From Eucommia ulmoides (lineage: Eukaryota > Streptophyta > Magnoliopsida > Garryales > Eucommiaceae), in the NCBI GenBank assembly GCA_016647705.1, contig CM028334.1, positions 1,922,001 through 1,986,000 of the forward strand: 64,000 nucleotides of DNA. Reading direction: 5' to 3'. Each line of letters opens with the position of its first letter. The first letter of the stretch is position 1. Under the pieces are notes generated by a model. The model was not told the DNA's origin. It did no database searches and saw only the letters and a program-made list of their open reading frames with translations. This document shows, one piece after another, positions 1 to 12,494 of the stretch. The translations under genes and the position numbers were made by a program.

Positions 1-3000
1 AATACTTAAAAAAAAAAACCAAATAGTGCATAATTATATTGATTTTTTCAATGGTTTATAAGGGGCCGTTTGGTTATCCTTCAATTTGCAAATTGTACTG
101 AATATATTGTTGTTTTCAATTTATAAATTACTATATTTTAGTGTTTGCTTGTAAGAATTAAAAATACTAGCGTAAACTAACTAACCGTTTTAGTTCTATT
201 TTAGATACAATTTTATGTGTATTTGGAGAAAAATACAAATTAATTCTTCACATCATAGTTTTTTTTTGTTTTTTTTTTTTGTGTGTAATTGTAATTATGT
301 GACAATTTTTCTGTAAGTTTTAAATCTAACGGTTTTTCTTTTCAGCAATATTTATTATATTTCAAAACCCAATTCGAAAATACTTGGGTGATCCACAGAT
401 CTAATTAACCCAATCCACACACTATTAGACAATTCACTGTTCAAATTAGTCAACCCGCATACTCCCACCCATCCCAACCCCCACATCATTAAACGGCCCA
501 TAAGTCAGACTAGCTTAACACGTCTGGTATTTGTTTGGTCCACAATTTTGGCCTAAACTGTCCCACTCTGCCTGCTGTCCACCTCTAATTAAATCAAATT
601 GATATGAAAAATAAACTTTATGAAGCACGTTGCAATAATTAAAACATTAGCATATAAAATAATATTTCCCCCAACTTTAGGGATAACAAATGAGATTTAG
701 CCCTAAAATATTGTAGTTAGTTAGCATGATTAATTGGTGAGGAAAATAATAATAAAATATCAATCCTGATTTAATTAGCCGTATAAGTAACTTGGACCAT
801 ACATTACGTTGACACGTTGTCCTGTGCATGTACGCCACGTGGTTGATTATTAAACGTTTATAAACAACTCTTATCCGCTTACTGTTTTTGAACCGCTTCA
901 CACGGCCCACCACGGAATCTGGATAAAATTATCAAAAGGTAAAAAATAAAATAAAATTGGTAGTGGGTATGTTTGGTTTGAAGGATAAAAAAATAAAATA
1001 AATAAATAAATAAAATAAAAGGATAATATTTTTATTTATTGTGAAAAAAAATAATATTTTCTTAGTATTACTTGGTTGGGAGAGAAAATAAAATAATTCA
1101 CTTTAATGTAATTTACTATTTTACTCTCGTATATTACAAAAATAAATTAAAAAATCTATTATTAATGGTATAATTGTAATTTTGATACTTTTAACTATTT
1201 TTCTTCTATTTTTCTCTCAAATTTGTGAGGGAAAATAATTGTCTCGAAAAATGTGTTTTATACATCCTATTTTCGTTTCCCTTTCATTTTCCATTCAACC
1301 AAATATTTTATTTATTTTTTTCATTTCATTTTCTTTTCCGTTCATTTTTCATCGTATTGTATATCTGATTCTTCAAGTTTCATATTTGTTTGGGTAAATT
1401 TTTTTTAACCTCTTTATTATTTTATTTCCTTCCACTTTAAAAAAGTATGTTTTACCTATTTCTACTTTTGACTAAAGTGATTTTTTTTTTTTCCGTTTAA
1501 ATTAACGGAATATGCTTAAAAATATATCAAATTAAAATTCTCATCTATTTTTTTTAATAAAATAGATGAAATTGCCTACTTATTTCAATTTTAATTTAAT
1601 TTTTTAAAATAATTAAATCATAATTATAATAAATGGACGATTTTGTCTATTTTATCCAAAAATTGGATGAAAATTTTAACTCTATATTTTGTTAACTTAA
1701 AAGGAAAAAATTAGTTTCTCATTTTATTCAAAAGAAATAGATAAGTTGATAATTAAAAAAAATAGAGGGTCATAAAAGACAATTTACCCTATTTGTTTCA
1801 ATCCCCCAAAATTAAAGACATTTTTAATGAAAATTGAGTTGTGTTTAGCATGTGCCTTTTTAATGGGATATTTCATCATTTAATACTCTAAAAAACCTAA
1901 AACATTTTTTCCGAACTTATCATTACCCAGGATTCGATTGAAAAATGAGAGAGAAACTTAAATTGCTGTCAGGAAAAAAATTCTTAACTTTAGTGAAGTG
2001 ATAAATGACAAATATGTATCCATTAGAAGATCACGAGCAGAACACAACTTTTTTTCTATCCAAAATAATTAATATCTGATAAAAGTAAAAATCACAATAC
2101 AAACCCGCACATTAAGACCCAATGGGTCAATGCCAAAATGGACTTAAATGAGAATAACTCATGTTATATACGGTGTGATGAATAAGTAATTATCAATTCA
2201 GACCGAGAAACTATGGTCCATAATAATGTAACATTTAAACCAATCAACAAGATTTAGTTTAAATTATTCTCCCCAAATCGAGGAGATATTATTCTCCTCA
2301 AATCCATGAGATATTATTCTCCCCAAATCATGAAAAATTAGTTATGGATTCCACTAATTTACAAGTTACATTTACAATGATTTACAATTTCACTTAAATT
2401 TCTGATTAACTTATTTTCACATCGGAGAGTATTTGATCACATCAATATTTTAAGTGTTTATCCTAAATTTTATAGGTGTTAATCAGAAATTTGAGAGTTG
2501 AGATCATTAGCAATATTAATATCATTTTCAATTTTGCGAAATTAAAACAAATGTGAAATTTAAGGGATAAAAAATATAATCTTCAATTATCTAAACCCTG
2601 ACGTCATCGCACAACGGCACCACAATTTACTAGTAACTGATTTTGTTATTCGAATATCGAAATACTAGTTCCGGGAAATAAGGTGGAAAATCTGGAAATG
2701 GATAAAATGCGCTTGTGTACCGTTAAAAGTTATGTATATTGTCGAATTGGTCCCTAAAATATATGAAATTTCAAATTTGATTTCACATTTATCTTTTGTA
2801 CTATTTTGGGAAAATTATATCTTTTGTCCCTAAAGTATGGGGTGTGTGTTTATATGAACCCTAAACTTTTTTAAATTTCACATTTGATCTCTCAAGTTTC
2901 ATATATATTTTAATCCTGTGAAATTGAAAATGTTGTTAATGATACTAAACGAAAAATGAGTTATACTTAGCAAGTAGGAATCATTGTTTCAAAAAGGTTA

Positions 3001-3590
3001 GAAAAAAATATCTTAAGTTTAGTTGAATGATAAAATGACAAAATATTTACAGTATAATAATATCACGAACTGAGCGCATCTTTTTTTTTTTTTTTTATGT
3101 AAAATGATAAATAATATTTTAAATTTTGCAAGATTGAAACAAAAATAAAATTTAAGAGATCGAATGTGCAATTTGACAAAGTGCAAAGTTATTAAAATTT
3201 TAGATAAAAATTTAATTTTGAATCCACTAGGTCCATATGACGGAGTGCGCTTTTAAAATCGTTTGGAAAGATGATTAGTCGAGGTGTTCATAAATTAGTC
3301 CAGAGACATCCTACCGTAAAACCCGAAAAATAAAAAAGTATAGGGAACAAAATCAAAATAGATCAAAGTAAAAAGTGATAAAAATCGAGTCGTCCTAAAA
3401 ATAAGGCAAATTCTTTTAAAAGTTCAATAAGTGAAAAATATCAGACTATCCAAGTAGTATTTTTCACATTTGAATCGACCTTAAAAAGTGGTGTTTTTCA
3501 ATTTTGAGATATTTTTTCCAAAATAATATTCCTCAAAAATGTTCCACATTAATGGTAGAAAGTGCCAAAAAAAGAAAAAGTGGCCAAAGA
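1..3590. other. AT-rich intergenic DNA, no gene
   Basis: No open frame here has coding character; the two short frames (near 677 and 3743) are AT-rich and match no family I know. The stretch has many poly-A/T runs and phrases resembling the ends of small inverted-repeat elements, for example GTTTGGTTAT near 68. I see no tRNA or other RNA gene. It is most likely decayed transposon and spacer DNA upstream of the J-protein gene. Confidence 0.6.
965..1310. mobile_element. Degenerate Tourist-like inverted-repeat element
   Basis: The stretch opens with GGGTATGTTTGGTTTGAAGG and closes near 1300 with CATTCAACCAAATA, an imperfect inverted match. The interior (TTTACTATTTT.CTCTCGTATATT followed by TATTAATGGTATAATTGTAATTTTGAT) is shared with the better preserved element at 37201-37613, so both belong to one non-autonomous family. 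The right end is eroded and no clear target duplication is visible. Confidence 0.4.
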
Positions 3591-3599
3591 AAGAACAGG

Positions 3600-3700
3600 G
3601 AGCCGGATAAGGTTGGGCTCCACGCCATGGAAAACGCGGGAGACACGTCACGCGGATAAGGACCCCCTATCTTACCTCACCCAATCTCCCTCTCTCTCTC
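3600..3700 (+). promoter_or_regulatory. GC-richer island with paired GGATAAGG and ACGT motifs
   Basis: Within about 55 bases there are two copies of CGGATAAGG (near 3604 and 3653), which match the light-responsive I-box/GATA core GATAAG, plus ACACGTCACG, an ACGT-core motif, followed by a CT-rich run. The island stands out from the surrounding AT-rich DNA. It lies about 750 bases upstream of the J8 start, so a role as a distal promoter element of that chloroplast gene is an inference. Confidence 0.35.
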
Positions 3701-4312
3701 TCCTCATAATTTTGTATATCTGGTAAATGTCACTTTCTCTCCCTATAGTTTGTTTGAATTATTATTTAGTTCGGTCCCGCTTCTCCTTTTGAAAATGAAA
3801 AACCCGTTGAAGTGTGTTTGGTAATCAATTTTTTTTAAAAAAATACAAGTGATTTTTTTTTTGTTACCTTTAAAAGTCAATATCTCAGTGACCCTCAGTT
3901 TGAAAATCCACTGGTGACAAACGAAGTCCATATTTTATATCCCTGTAATATTTTCGTCAATAATTATTCATTATGAGTGTAAAGAATTTTGCGAAATGAT
4001 GAATTTATCATTATATCTGACAAGATTCGAAAACAAAAAAGATATTATCTGATGACTTGATTCGGGATATAAATATTAAATAATTTTGTTAATTTTAAAT
4101 AAAAAAAATTTAACAGTTGTACTTTAGTCTGAACTATACGAAAATAGTATAAAAGTCTAAAGTGCAATATATTCAAACTATGGAGTACAACGTATAATTA
4201 AGCCTTTGGATGTCTATATATCAGTCGCCCTCCTTGAACACTTCTTCATCCATATTCAACACCCCCGTCGGTTATTGGTTTCCCAAATATTCCTTCCAGT
4301 TGTTTTTCCACG

Positions 4313-4320
4313 TATAAATA
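4313..4320 (+). promoter_or_regulatory. TATA box of the J8-like gene
   Basis: TATAAATA lies 131 bases before the ATG at 4451. A transcription start about 30 bases downstream would give a leader of roughly 100 bases, which is usual for a plant gene. No other TATA-like site is as well placed; the TATATAT near 4214 is a weaker alternative. Confidence 0.5.
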
Positions 4321-4450
4321 ATTGAGCCGATTGAGCATCTATTCCATCCTCAATCCACATTAGATCTCGTAAATCTTTTTCGTTTCATCTTCAATTCGGC
4401 GTTGATTTCGGCGTATTTTGATTTTAATTTTGGTTTGATAATCGAAAACA

Positions 4451-5936
4451 ATGGCGGCTGCTTTTGGTATGATCGGTGGCTGTAGATCGTCTTCTTCTTG
4501 GACGCGTTTGAAGGATCCGAAGAAGAAGATGAGAAGCGGTAATGGAGTCAGAGTGTGCTGTGTTTCTTCGTCGTCTAGGATCGATCCGTACAGGACTCTC
4601 AGGATTCAGCCTGGCGCATCTGAATCTGAGGTGAAGAAAGCTTTCAGGCAACTTGCTCTTAAGGTACTAATGAGGTTTTGATTGATAGATTGATCGATCG
4701 ATCTTCTTTCATCCTTTTTGATTTTTGTTTTTCGTTTTTTGATTTGGTAAGATTTAGGTGAATGTATGGGGCTTTGATCTGCTTGATTATAGTATTAATT
4801 AGGTTTTTTTTTTATGAAATTTCAGTACCATCCAGACGTATGCAGCGGGAGTAATTGCGGTGTTCAATTTCATCAGATTTATGAAGCTTATGATGTAATT
4901 CCTCTCTCTCTCTCAATTACTCGAGATTCAATTAATTTCCTATATGCTCTGTATTTGATCTTCTTCTTCTTCTTCTTTTTTTTTTTTTTCCTTCAATTGG
5001 GTTAATTTGCCTGTATTTTGGACCCTTTTTAAAAAAAAAATAAACTCAGAACTCCCACTTTATTTTAAAAAAAATATAAAAATAATTTTTAATTTTAATT
5101 TAATATTTAGAATTAATGAAAAATAACATTCCTTCTTTTACTTCTATTTTTTGAAAAATAAACGAAATAATAAAATAAATGATAATTTTGTCTATTTTAT
5201 CTAAATTTGATTTTACGTCTTTTTTTTTTTTTTCACTTTAATATATTATAAAAATAAAATAAAAAATCGTGTCATCATGTGATTTTATTTATTTATTTTT
5301 GTTTGCATTATCTTAAAATTTGTAATATACAATAATTTTTTGGGTCACTGTGATTTTTATATTGTATAATAATTTTAAATTAAAAAAAAAAATTATTCAG
5401 CCATGGACTCTATAAATAATTAATTTAATTTCATAGACTATTGATTGAGAATCCTTAATTATATTTTTGGGATAATTGGTGATTAGTCCCAAATAGTGTA
5501 AATAATTTATTATTAGTCTCATTTAAAACATAAATTTTTATTTAATCTTGTAATTAATTTTTCCTTGTTTATTAGTCCCGTATATGTTCACACCTGTATA
5601 ATATTAGTTTCATGTGTTTGTGTAATGTTATAAGTTACAAATTACATGTAAAAATATTATGTAATATCTATTACATATGACAAATATTTTATACACAAAT
5701 TAGATATTAATAAAATATTATTTTATTTTCTAATAAAAATAATTTTTATGCAGATTGTGATGAATAATCTGAGAAATGAATTGACGGAGTCGGAATCGGA
5801 GGAGGAGGAGACATACGAGCCGTACGATGCGTCGGCGGGAGGATCGTACGATCCGAACAACCTCTGGGAAGAATGGATGGGCTGGGAAGGCGCTGGGATT
5901 CGTGATTACTCCTCTCATATTAATCCTAACATTTGA
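4451..5936 (+). CDS. J8: Chloroplast J-domain protein, DnaJ8 (J8) type
   Basis: Three exons: 4451-4663, 4826-4894 and 5754-5936, all phase 0 with GT-AG borders, giving 154 aa. Residues 1-40 are rich in Ser, Arg and Lys and look like a chloroplast transit peptide. The J domain starts at about residue 43 ([20 protein letters not shown]) and carries the diagnostic HPD tripeptide at residues 73-75 at the start of exon 2, so it should stimulate the ATPase of an Hsp70. There is no Gly/Phe region or zinc finger, so it is a small type III J-protein. The C-terminus has an acidic run (ESESEEEE, about residues 106-113) and a Trp-rich tail. Length and layout match Arabidopsis DnaJ8 (about 160 aa), a stromal protein linked to stability of the photosynthetic machinery. 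The long second intron (4895-5753) is AT-rich. An AATAAA-like signal lies near 6050. Confidence 0.88.
5466..5740. repeat. Dispersed AGTCCC repeat inside J8 intron 2
   Basis: Phrases such as GATTAGTCCCAAATA, ACATAAATTTTTATTTAATC and TTTATTAGTCCCGTATATG recur in related form at 20800-21005 and, inverted, at 41680-42300. This indicates an old dispersed non-coding repeat. Boundaries are approximate and no terminal repeats were resolved. Confidence 0.35.
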
Positions 5937-5939
5937 AAC

Positions 5940-6915
5940 CCCCCAAAAAATAATTGTTTTCAATTTGAGTCATTTGAAAATATTTTCAGTTAATTTCAAC
6001 CCGTAAATATTCTCCCTTGAGGATGATTTTTGGAGTTGTTGTAAATAAGCGAATAAATTGATGAACATATGGTTTATTTCTTTTGTTTTCATTGTTTTTT
6101 TTTTTCCTGGCTTTTTGTAATTAATTAATGAATGATGATGAATAACAAGTGTTGGAATTATTTAGGGTAAAATGGAAAATAAAAAGAATAAAAAAATTGG
6201 GGAGAAAAATGTATAATTTTATTAGTAATTTTTTATTCTTATTAACTTAAGAAAACTTGAAAGAAAAATGGGAGATTTTTTTTTTATTATTATTTTTTAA
6301 ACAAGTACTAAAATTGTATGATAAATTTTGAATTTATTTTTTGTAATATATTAATATAAAATAATATATTAAATAAGCTCAATCTCGTAAATATGATTTT
6401 TAATGATTACAATAATGATTTTAATGATTACACATATGTGTACAGTATATATACACAAATATTTTTTTAGTATATACACAGTAACATATAGTGCGTGTGT
6501 GTATATACGTTACTGTATATGTGTATAAAAAATATAACACACATACACGCATATATATACAGTAACATATCTAGATATATTATTAGATATATATACACAC
6601 ACACAGAGTAACAACCCTACCATACATATATAAAAATCTTTTTGTAATCATTTTCTTTTTTTAAAATCATATATTCTTAGACATTTATATATCTATATAA
6701 AAATAAATAACCTCAACCCTAATATTTCTCCAAATCCTAATATCTTATTTTTCATCCACATTCGTACCCCTCTATCTCACTGCGCCGAACTGCCGTTCCC
6801 TAGCATCTCTAAATTCTTTCTCATCTCTCATCACAATCTCAATTCAGTCGTTCTTCATCTCTCTCTCTCTCTCTCTCGCAAGACCACCGACCTACAAATT
6901 TTTGCCCTCGCGTCG
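5940..6915. other. Intergenic DNA with (TA/CA) simple repeats
   Basis: The J8 3' UTR is followed by AT-rich DNA and, at about 6430-6610, by alternating TATA/CACA tracts with several self-complementary phrases built on ACAGTATATATACAC. Then comes a CT-rich stretch ending in CCCTCGCGTCG, which is the target site of the large solo LTR. No gene is supported. Confidence 0.5.
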
Positions 6916-9830
6916 TGTAAGACCTCAATCGTAGCACGTACGTCATTTTAGTTGCATTTTAGAGTAACTGAAAAAATTCGGGGTGAAATTGGGTCAATTA
7001 AAAAAAAAAAAAAATCAAATTAAAAATGTAGGGGTCAATTCGCAAATTTAGAAACATTAAATCCAAACTTTGGGAGGTAAATTGACATTTAACTTTTAAT
7101 TAAAAATTTTAAGGGTGAAATTGCAATTTAAGAAATTCTCAAAAGTGGACTTGAACTAAAATGAAGATTTTAAGAAGTTAGGGGGAGGAAAGAGTAATTT
7201 AACAAAAGTTTATTTTAATTATATATATATATATGTCTATGTGTGCACATATGTGTGTGTGATTGTGAGCTCAGCCGGCCGAAAGGAGAGAGAGGAGCAT
7301 GCGACGTGGCAGGAGAAGCTCAATGCTTAGACCACTAACTACATGCATATAAATATGAACATGCATGTAATGATCACCAAAATCTCGAAAAAGAAGAAGA
7401 GATTCAGAAAATCTAGAGAGATAGAAAGGGGTCGACGGTGGTGAGTTTCGGATCATAACCATTGCTCCGGCGGAGGTGCTGTGTGTGTGTTGTTCGATCG
7501 CCGTTGGTGAGCGTCGTTGTCGGTCCGGTGGGGGTGTCGTCGCCATCTCTCCAGTTGGGTGAGTGGAGTGTGTGTGTGTGTGTGTTGGCTGTAAACCCAG
7601 AACAAGAAACATAGTAGAAAAAGAGAGAGGTCTGCGTAGAGGTGGTGAGATCTAACGAGCATGGGTGTGAGTGGGTTCGGACGGTTATCGATCGTTGGGG
7701 GTGGCGTTTGGCGGAGTGGGTGTGTTTTCCGTTTCTTGTTTTGTGCAGCGTAGGTGTTGTGCGTGTTTTCTGACCATCGACGATGTGCGTGTGGGGTGTT
7801 CGTCGGTTTTCTTCGGTCGGCGGGTGTGTGGGTGTTTTTGTATGTGAGTATTGAATTCGGCGATGTGTGGGTGGTCGGCCGTCGGTCGTCGGCCGGCTGT
7901 ACTGGTGTGCGTATGTGTTCTGCTTTGCTGACAGTGTTTGGGTGATCATCGGTGGGTGTGGGTGTTGGGCCGGCGGTGAGTGGGAGTTAGTGAGAGAGAG
8001 AGAGCGCCAGCTGTGGGCGTGTAGGTCTCCGTTTTGGTCCGACGGAGCTGCTGCTGGGTGTGTGAGGGTGATTGCCGACAGGTGGTGCGTGGCTGGCCGG
8101 CGGAAACCAAAACAGAATAGAAATGGGGAAAAAGAGAAAGAAGGAAGAAGAGGAGAAGAAAATAAGGAAAATTACAGAAAGAATCCCAATAGAATCCAAA
8201 ATCCATCTCGCGACCTGTGAATGATTCGGAACGGGTAACGTTTTTCGTTAAATTTATTTTAGTTTATAAAATTAAATTAACGCATCAAAAATTTCGTAGT
8301 GGGAATAATAAATTTTGGAATGTAGTAACTTTTAACGAAATGAAAATTTACCAAATAATAATTTTACATAATAAAATGTGAGGAATAGGAAAATACGGAA
8401 CATAGGGCCTGCAATTGCATGGTTGAGTCATTTTTACATAAAATATTAATTTAGGCCATGTCGCTAATAGGTTCGCAGGCACCGGAGTAACGTTAAAGTA
8501 TAGTCGGTAAAAGCTTTTGGGAGCGGATCATGAGGTGAGTATATTGTCTTCTTACCAAACTATTTTTCTATGTATGTATATATGTGATGAAATGTGTGTT
8601 TACTGAAACTGTACAATTTTATAAATGATATTGATCAAGCAGGTTTTGGAGTGAGTTGGTAAAATGAATTCTCTGGGAATTGTGTTGGTTTCTAAAAAAA
8701 TAGATTTAAAATAATTTTCGTTGGATTTTGGGGTGAGTTGAGGGCAATGGATTTTTGTGAAATTTGGTGGTTTTTAAAAAGAGAATGAAAAATATCTGAT
8801 TTTCTAAAAATAAAGGTGAACAAAAAATGGTTTTTTGTTGAAATTAGACGGTTTTCAAACAAAAGTGAAAAATATGATTTTTGGATTAAAAAGTCGGTTT
8901 TGAAAAAGAGAGGTAGATGTGTGAAAATGTATTTTTTCCTGTAAGGGATGTGGATTTTTAACTATATTGATGATTTTGACGATATCATAGTTGTTCTCCC
9001 TGAAAGGGGTATGGATTATATTTCTCCCCGTAGGGGGTGTGGATTATTCCCATGGGATGTGGATGTTTCTCCCCGTAAGGGGTGTAGATTATATTTTTCC
9101 TTAAAAGGAGTGTGGATATTTTGTAGGAAGGCATTCCTACGGATGTTACAGTACCGTTGCAACTTTCGATCGTGAGGTTAAAACGATCATTAGGGCTGGG
9201 CAGTGTGTTTGTTTGAGGTGTGCGTTTGAGTTGTGTGCTTAAATAACATGTTTGAGATGTGTGCTTGAGATGTGGTGTTTTACATTTATTGGTTGATTTG
9301 ATATTTATTATCATGGTGATTAGTATGATTTTTATATTAGTGAGATTTGAATAAAACTTAATTATGTCGTTTTATTTTCCCTGCTTATATATTGAGGATT
9401 TTAAGAGCTATGTGGTATTTATAAACTTACGCTTGATCAATTTAGATGTTGTAGAATGAGTTTTATTATAAAAATAAATAAAAATATTTTTACTAAGAAG
9501 GTAGTACACTCGCAAGTGAAGCAGCTGGGAGTCGGTCTCCTACTGACGCTAGGTAGAGTCCTACGATGGAGTCGTGTGGAGGGTTGAGATGAGCTTTCTG
9601 AGGCGAACCTGTAAGGGGTTCAGGATTTTATATTTTGTTGTTAGTACATTTGGGGGAACGGATGTATTCCCCATGACAGAAATATGTATAACTTCATATA
9701 GATGATGGTGTTTATTTATATATATGCATATTGTCATGTAATAGATGGTTGGTTGGTTGGTTGCTTTCGGTGATGTCATAATGTCGTCACGCCAGCCCGG
9801 GATATCAGGATTTCGGGACGGGTCATGACA
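6916..9830 (+). mobile_element. Solo LTR, 2.9 kb, probably Gypsy
   Basis: The element begins TGTAAGACC and ends GGTCATGACA, so it has TG...CA termini. It is flanked on both sides by the same five bases, CGTCG (6911-6915 and 9831-9835), a perfect target-site duplication. There is no gag-pol coding inside and no second LTR or primer-binding site, so it is best read as a solo LTR left by recombination between two LTRs. The size (2915 bp) is typical of long-LTR Gypsy chromoviruses such as the Tekay/Del group; that assignment is an inference. The + orientation rests on resemblance of the ends to other plant LTRs. Overlapping Thr/His/Pro-rich frames at 7270-8220 are artefacts of its GT-rich tracts. 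Confidence 0.82.
8936..9122 (+). repeat. Degenerate tandem repeat within the solo LTR
   Basis: About five copies of a unit of the form TTCTCCCCGTAAGGGGTGTGGATTAT..., at intervals of about 28-46 bases (starts near 8937, 8996, 9024, 9070 and 9098). The CCCC-GTA-GGGG core can form a small hairpin. Tandem tracts of this kind are common inside long plant LTRs. Confidence 0.6.
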
Positions 9831-9835
9831 CGTCG

Positions 9836-10771
9836 TTTGCTCTCATCTATTCCATCGCTGTGGTTTTGAACACTGGGCCGCCGTCCACCCATGCAACTCT
9901 CCACCCTCGCATCGTCTACGATCGTCGACTCCAGCGGATGTGGTTTGATGGTCGCCAGATTACAGCACGACTTGTCTTGACGGTGGTGGTGGAGGTAACC
10001 ATGGATAACAGTCATCAGTAGCCGAAGCCCATCTCTCTCTCTCTCTTGCCATTTTCAGATCTAGCGGTGTTCAAATCAGTGGCCACGAACCGACGGATAT
10101 GGTGGCCACGAATTGTTCGGTCACCGATGGCGACGGCTATGGTGGCATTCAAATCTTATGGTTGTTCTTCAGATCTTATGGTTGTTTTTAGCAATTTCGT
10201 GAATGTTCGCACTGACTCGTTTTTCGTTGATGTTGATTTGTTTTTTTGTAAATGGCCGCATCGGGTTAGATTTGTTTTAATTTTGTTGATATTTGTGGAG
10301 TTTGCGATTTGGTGAATGTTTGCAGTAATTTGTTTTTCGTTGATATTGATTTGTGTTTCTGTGAATGGTTGAACCGGGGTTAAATTTGTTTTGACTTTGT
10401 GGATTTTTTGTTTATTTACGTTAACGTTTTTTGTTGATCTTAGGGTTATTTCAATATTTGTTTTTTGTGAATGTTTGCACAAGATTTAGATCTGTTTTGA
10501 TTTATTTTTCAGGGTGAATGTGTTGGTTGGTAAATGTTCATACCCAGTTTTGTTTTTGTTGAACCTCGCAGGTTTTCAATGTCTTGATTTGTAGTTCTTG
10601 GATGTTTTCGGTGAATGTATGACATTTTTAAACCGATTTGTTTTTTCGTTGATTTAAGTTTTTTTTTTTCTTTTTTGATTTTTGATTCGGTTTGATTTTC
10701 GGTAAATATTCATACCAAGATTGTGTTTTGTTGATCAATTTTTTTATTTGTTGGTCTTGGTTGTTTTTAGG

Positions 10772-10802
<31 letters not shown>

Positions 10803-11750
10803 CGGGGTGGTTTTGGTGAATGTTTATGCCGAAATAATAATGTAAATTTGTTAATGGAAAAATAATGAACATTCACAACAATAAAATTAGAGTTAAAATA
10901 TATTAACATATTTAAAATAACAAAATATAAATATTCACGTCTTGAAATTTTTGACAAAATGACATTGTACGTAAATAATGAAAAAAAAAATTGAGCAAGA
11001 AGTGGATGGATACTTTTTAAAAATCTTTGAGGATTAAAAACTTAGTTGAGAATTTATTTTTCGATTTATATATCTCTGAAGGTCTGCACAATAATTTTTT
11101 CTATTTAAAATTTATATCTAAAAGGGTATTATGAGAATTTTACTATATTTCACTATTTCATTCGTTCTCTTATTTCATTTCACCTTGATTTCATTCTATC
11201 CAACCAAATGAGTTGTTTTTACATTCCTTCTCATAAAATAATCATTGTGATTCATCTTTGATATAAAAAATTGTGAGATTACTTGGAAGATTTTTTAGTT
11301 GATCATTGTGCGGGCTGATTTTTTTACTGGAATTGGTTTATTCAACATTTCTCGGTGAGATCTTTTTAATTTATCTATTAAAGATCTGATTTTAAAATTT
11401 GATTATCTATCTTAGATCTTATTGAATATTGTCTACAATTAGTTGTTATATCATATCCAATCGAAAAATACTTGAAGTTGAATAAGATATGTATATTTTA
11501 ATTTTGAGTAAAATCGTTTTATGAACTCATATGCTTTAAACTTGATATATTTGATATTAATTGAGTTAAATGATTTGCTTGATTTTATCTGAATTATTTG
11601 TTTACATGCTCACATTGATTAGCCCCAGATAGAGTAACACGAAAGTATGAATTTGATTATCCAAATATCGTGTTCGGTTTCTTTCTACTTTACTTAGTCG
11701 AGTTGAATTTTGATTGATATTTATAAGCGTTAGTGGAAGCTCTATGAGAC
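9836..11750. repeat. Non-coding DNA with a degenerate ~110-bp motif field
   Basis: After a CT-rich, gene-like start (9836-10190), the stretch from about 10195 to 10830 repeats phrases such as GTGAATGTTTGCA and TTTTTCGTTGAT.TTGATTTG. The clearest pair is near 10200 and 10312, giving a period of about 110 bases that decays downstream. It ends in a T tract of about 28 bases (10777 onward). From about 10960 to 11750 it is plain AT-rich DNA. The reading frames through it are T-rich artefacts. Origin unknown. Confidence 0.5.
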
Positions 11751-11762
11751 TATTTTTGGTAG

Positions 11763-12494
11763 GAAAAATTACATTTTAAATATTCTAACTATTGACAGAT
11801 TTCTAAGTAATTCTTCTAAATTTTTGCATTTCATTTTAAACTTTCTACGTATGAAAACAGTTTTAAAAGATCCTTCTATTAGATGTCCCATTTAAAATAA
11901 CAAAATGAAAGGGCAAAATAATAATTTCTTATTATTTTTTAATCATTTTTTTTTCTTCTTCCATCCTCAACCCCTCCCTCCCTCTCTCTCTCCACCACCT
12001 CCTTCCGCCGCCGCCACCACCACCAATGTCGTTGACGAGGTGAACCACCCTTGTAACAGGGGATGGTTCACCCCCTGAACAGGGATTGAAACCAACCTCG
12101 TAACCACCTCCTAAGCAAGGGGTGAACCGCCCCCGTGTAACAAGGAGTGAACACCCCCTGTCGAACAGGGGTGGTTCATCCTGTTGGCGGCATTGGTGGC
12201 GACGGGATGGTCATGGCGGCGGAAGGAAGGTGGTAGAGAAAGAGAGGTGAAGAGAGAGAGAGAGAGAGGTTGAAGATGGAGGAAGAAAAACGAAAAAAGG
12301 AAAAATTATTAAAAAATAAAAGAGTAGAAAATTACTATTTTGCCTATTCATTATGTTAGTTTGGATGAAATATCTAACAAAAATCACATTTTTAAACTGT
12401 GTTCATACGTAGAGTATTTAAAATAAAACGCAAAAAATTACGAGAACTACTTAGAAATCTGTCAATAGTTAGAGTGTTTAAAATGTAATTTGTC
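11763..12494. mobile_element. Foldback / MULE-like non-autonomous element
   Basis: The left end (from 11763, reading ATTACATTTTAAATATTC and on) is the near-exact reverse complement of the right end (to 12494). Both arms contain CTAACTATTGACAGATTTCTAAGTA and the phrase CTACGTATGAA. The complementarity continues inward through a CT-rich/GA-rich pair (about 11950-12015 against 12200-12270), so the arms total roughly 250 bases each. The centre has GC-rich short repeats built on GGTGAACCACCC and AACAGGGG. Long inverted arms suggest a Mutator-like or Foldback element. The flanking bases are T-rich and only loosely alike, so no clean target duplication can be claimed. Confidence 0.75.

Noticed and set aside
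7271..8220. Several overlapping frames on both strands, up to 178 codons, rich in Thr, His, Pro or Arg
   Set aside because: They lie inside the solo LTR, arise from GT/CA-rich simple sequence, overlap one another on both strands and show no domain.
10628..10957. 109-codon Lys/Asn-rich frame on the minus strand
   Set aside because: It is a translation of the poly-T tract and surrounding AT-rich repeat.
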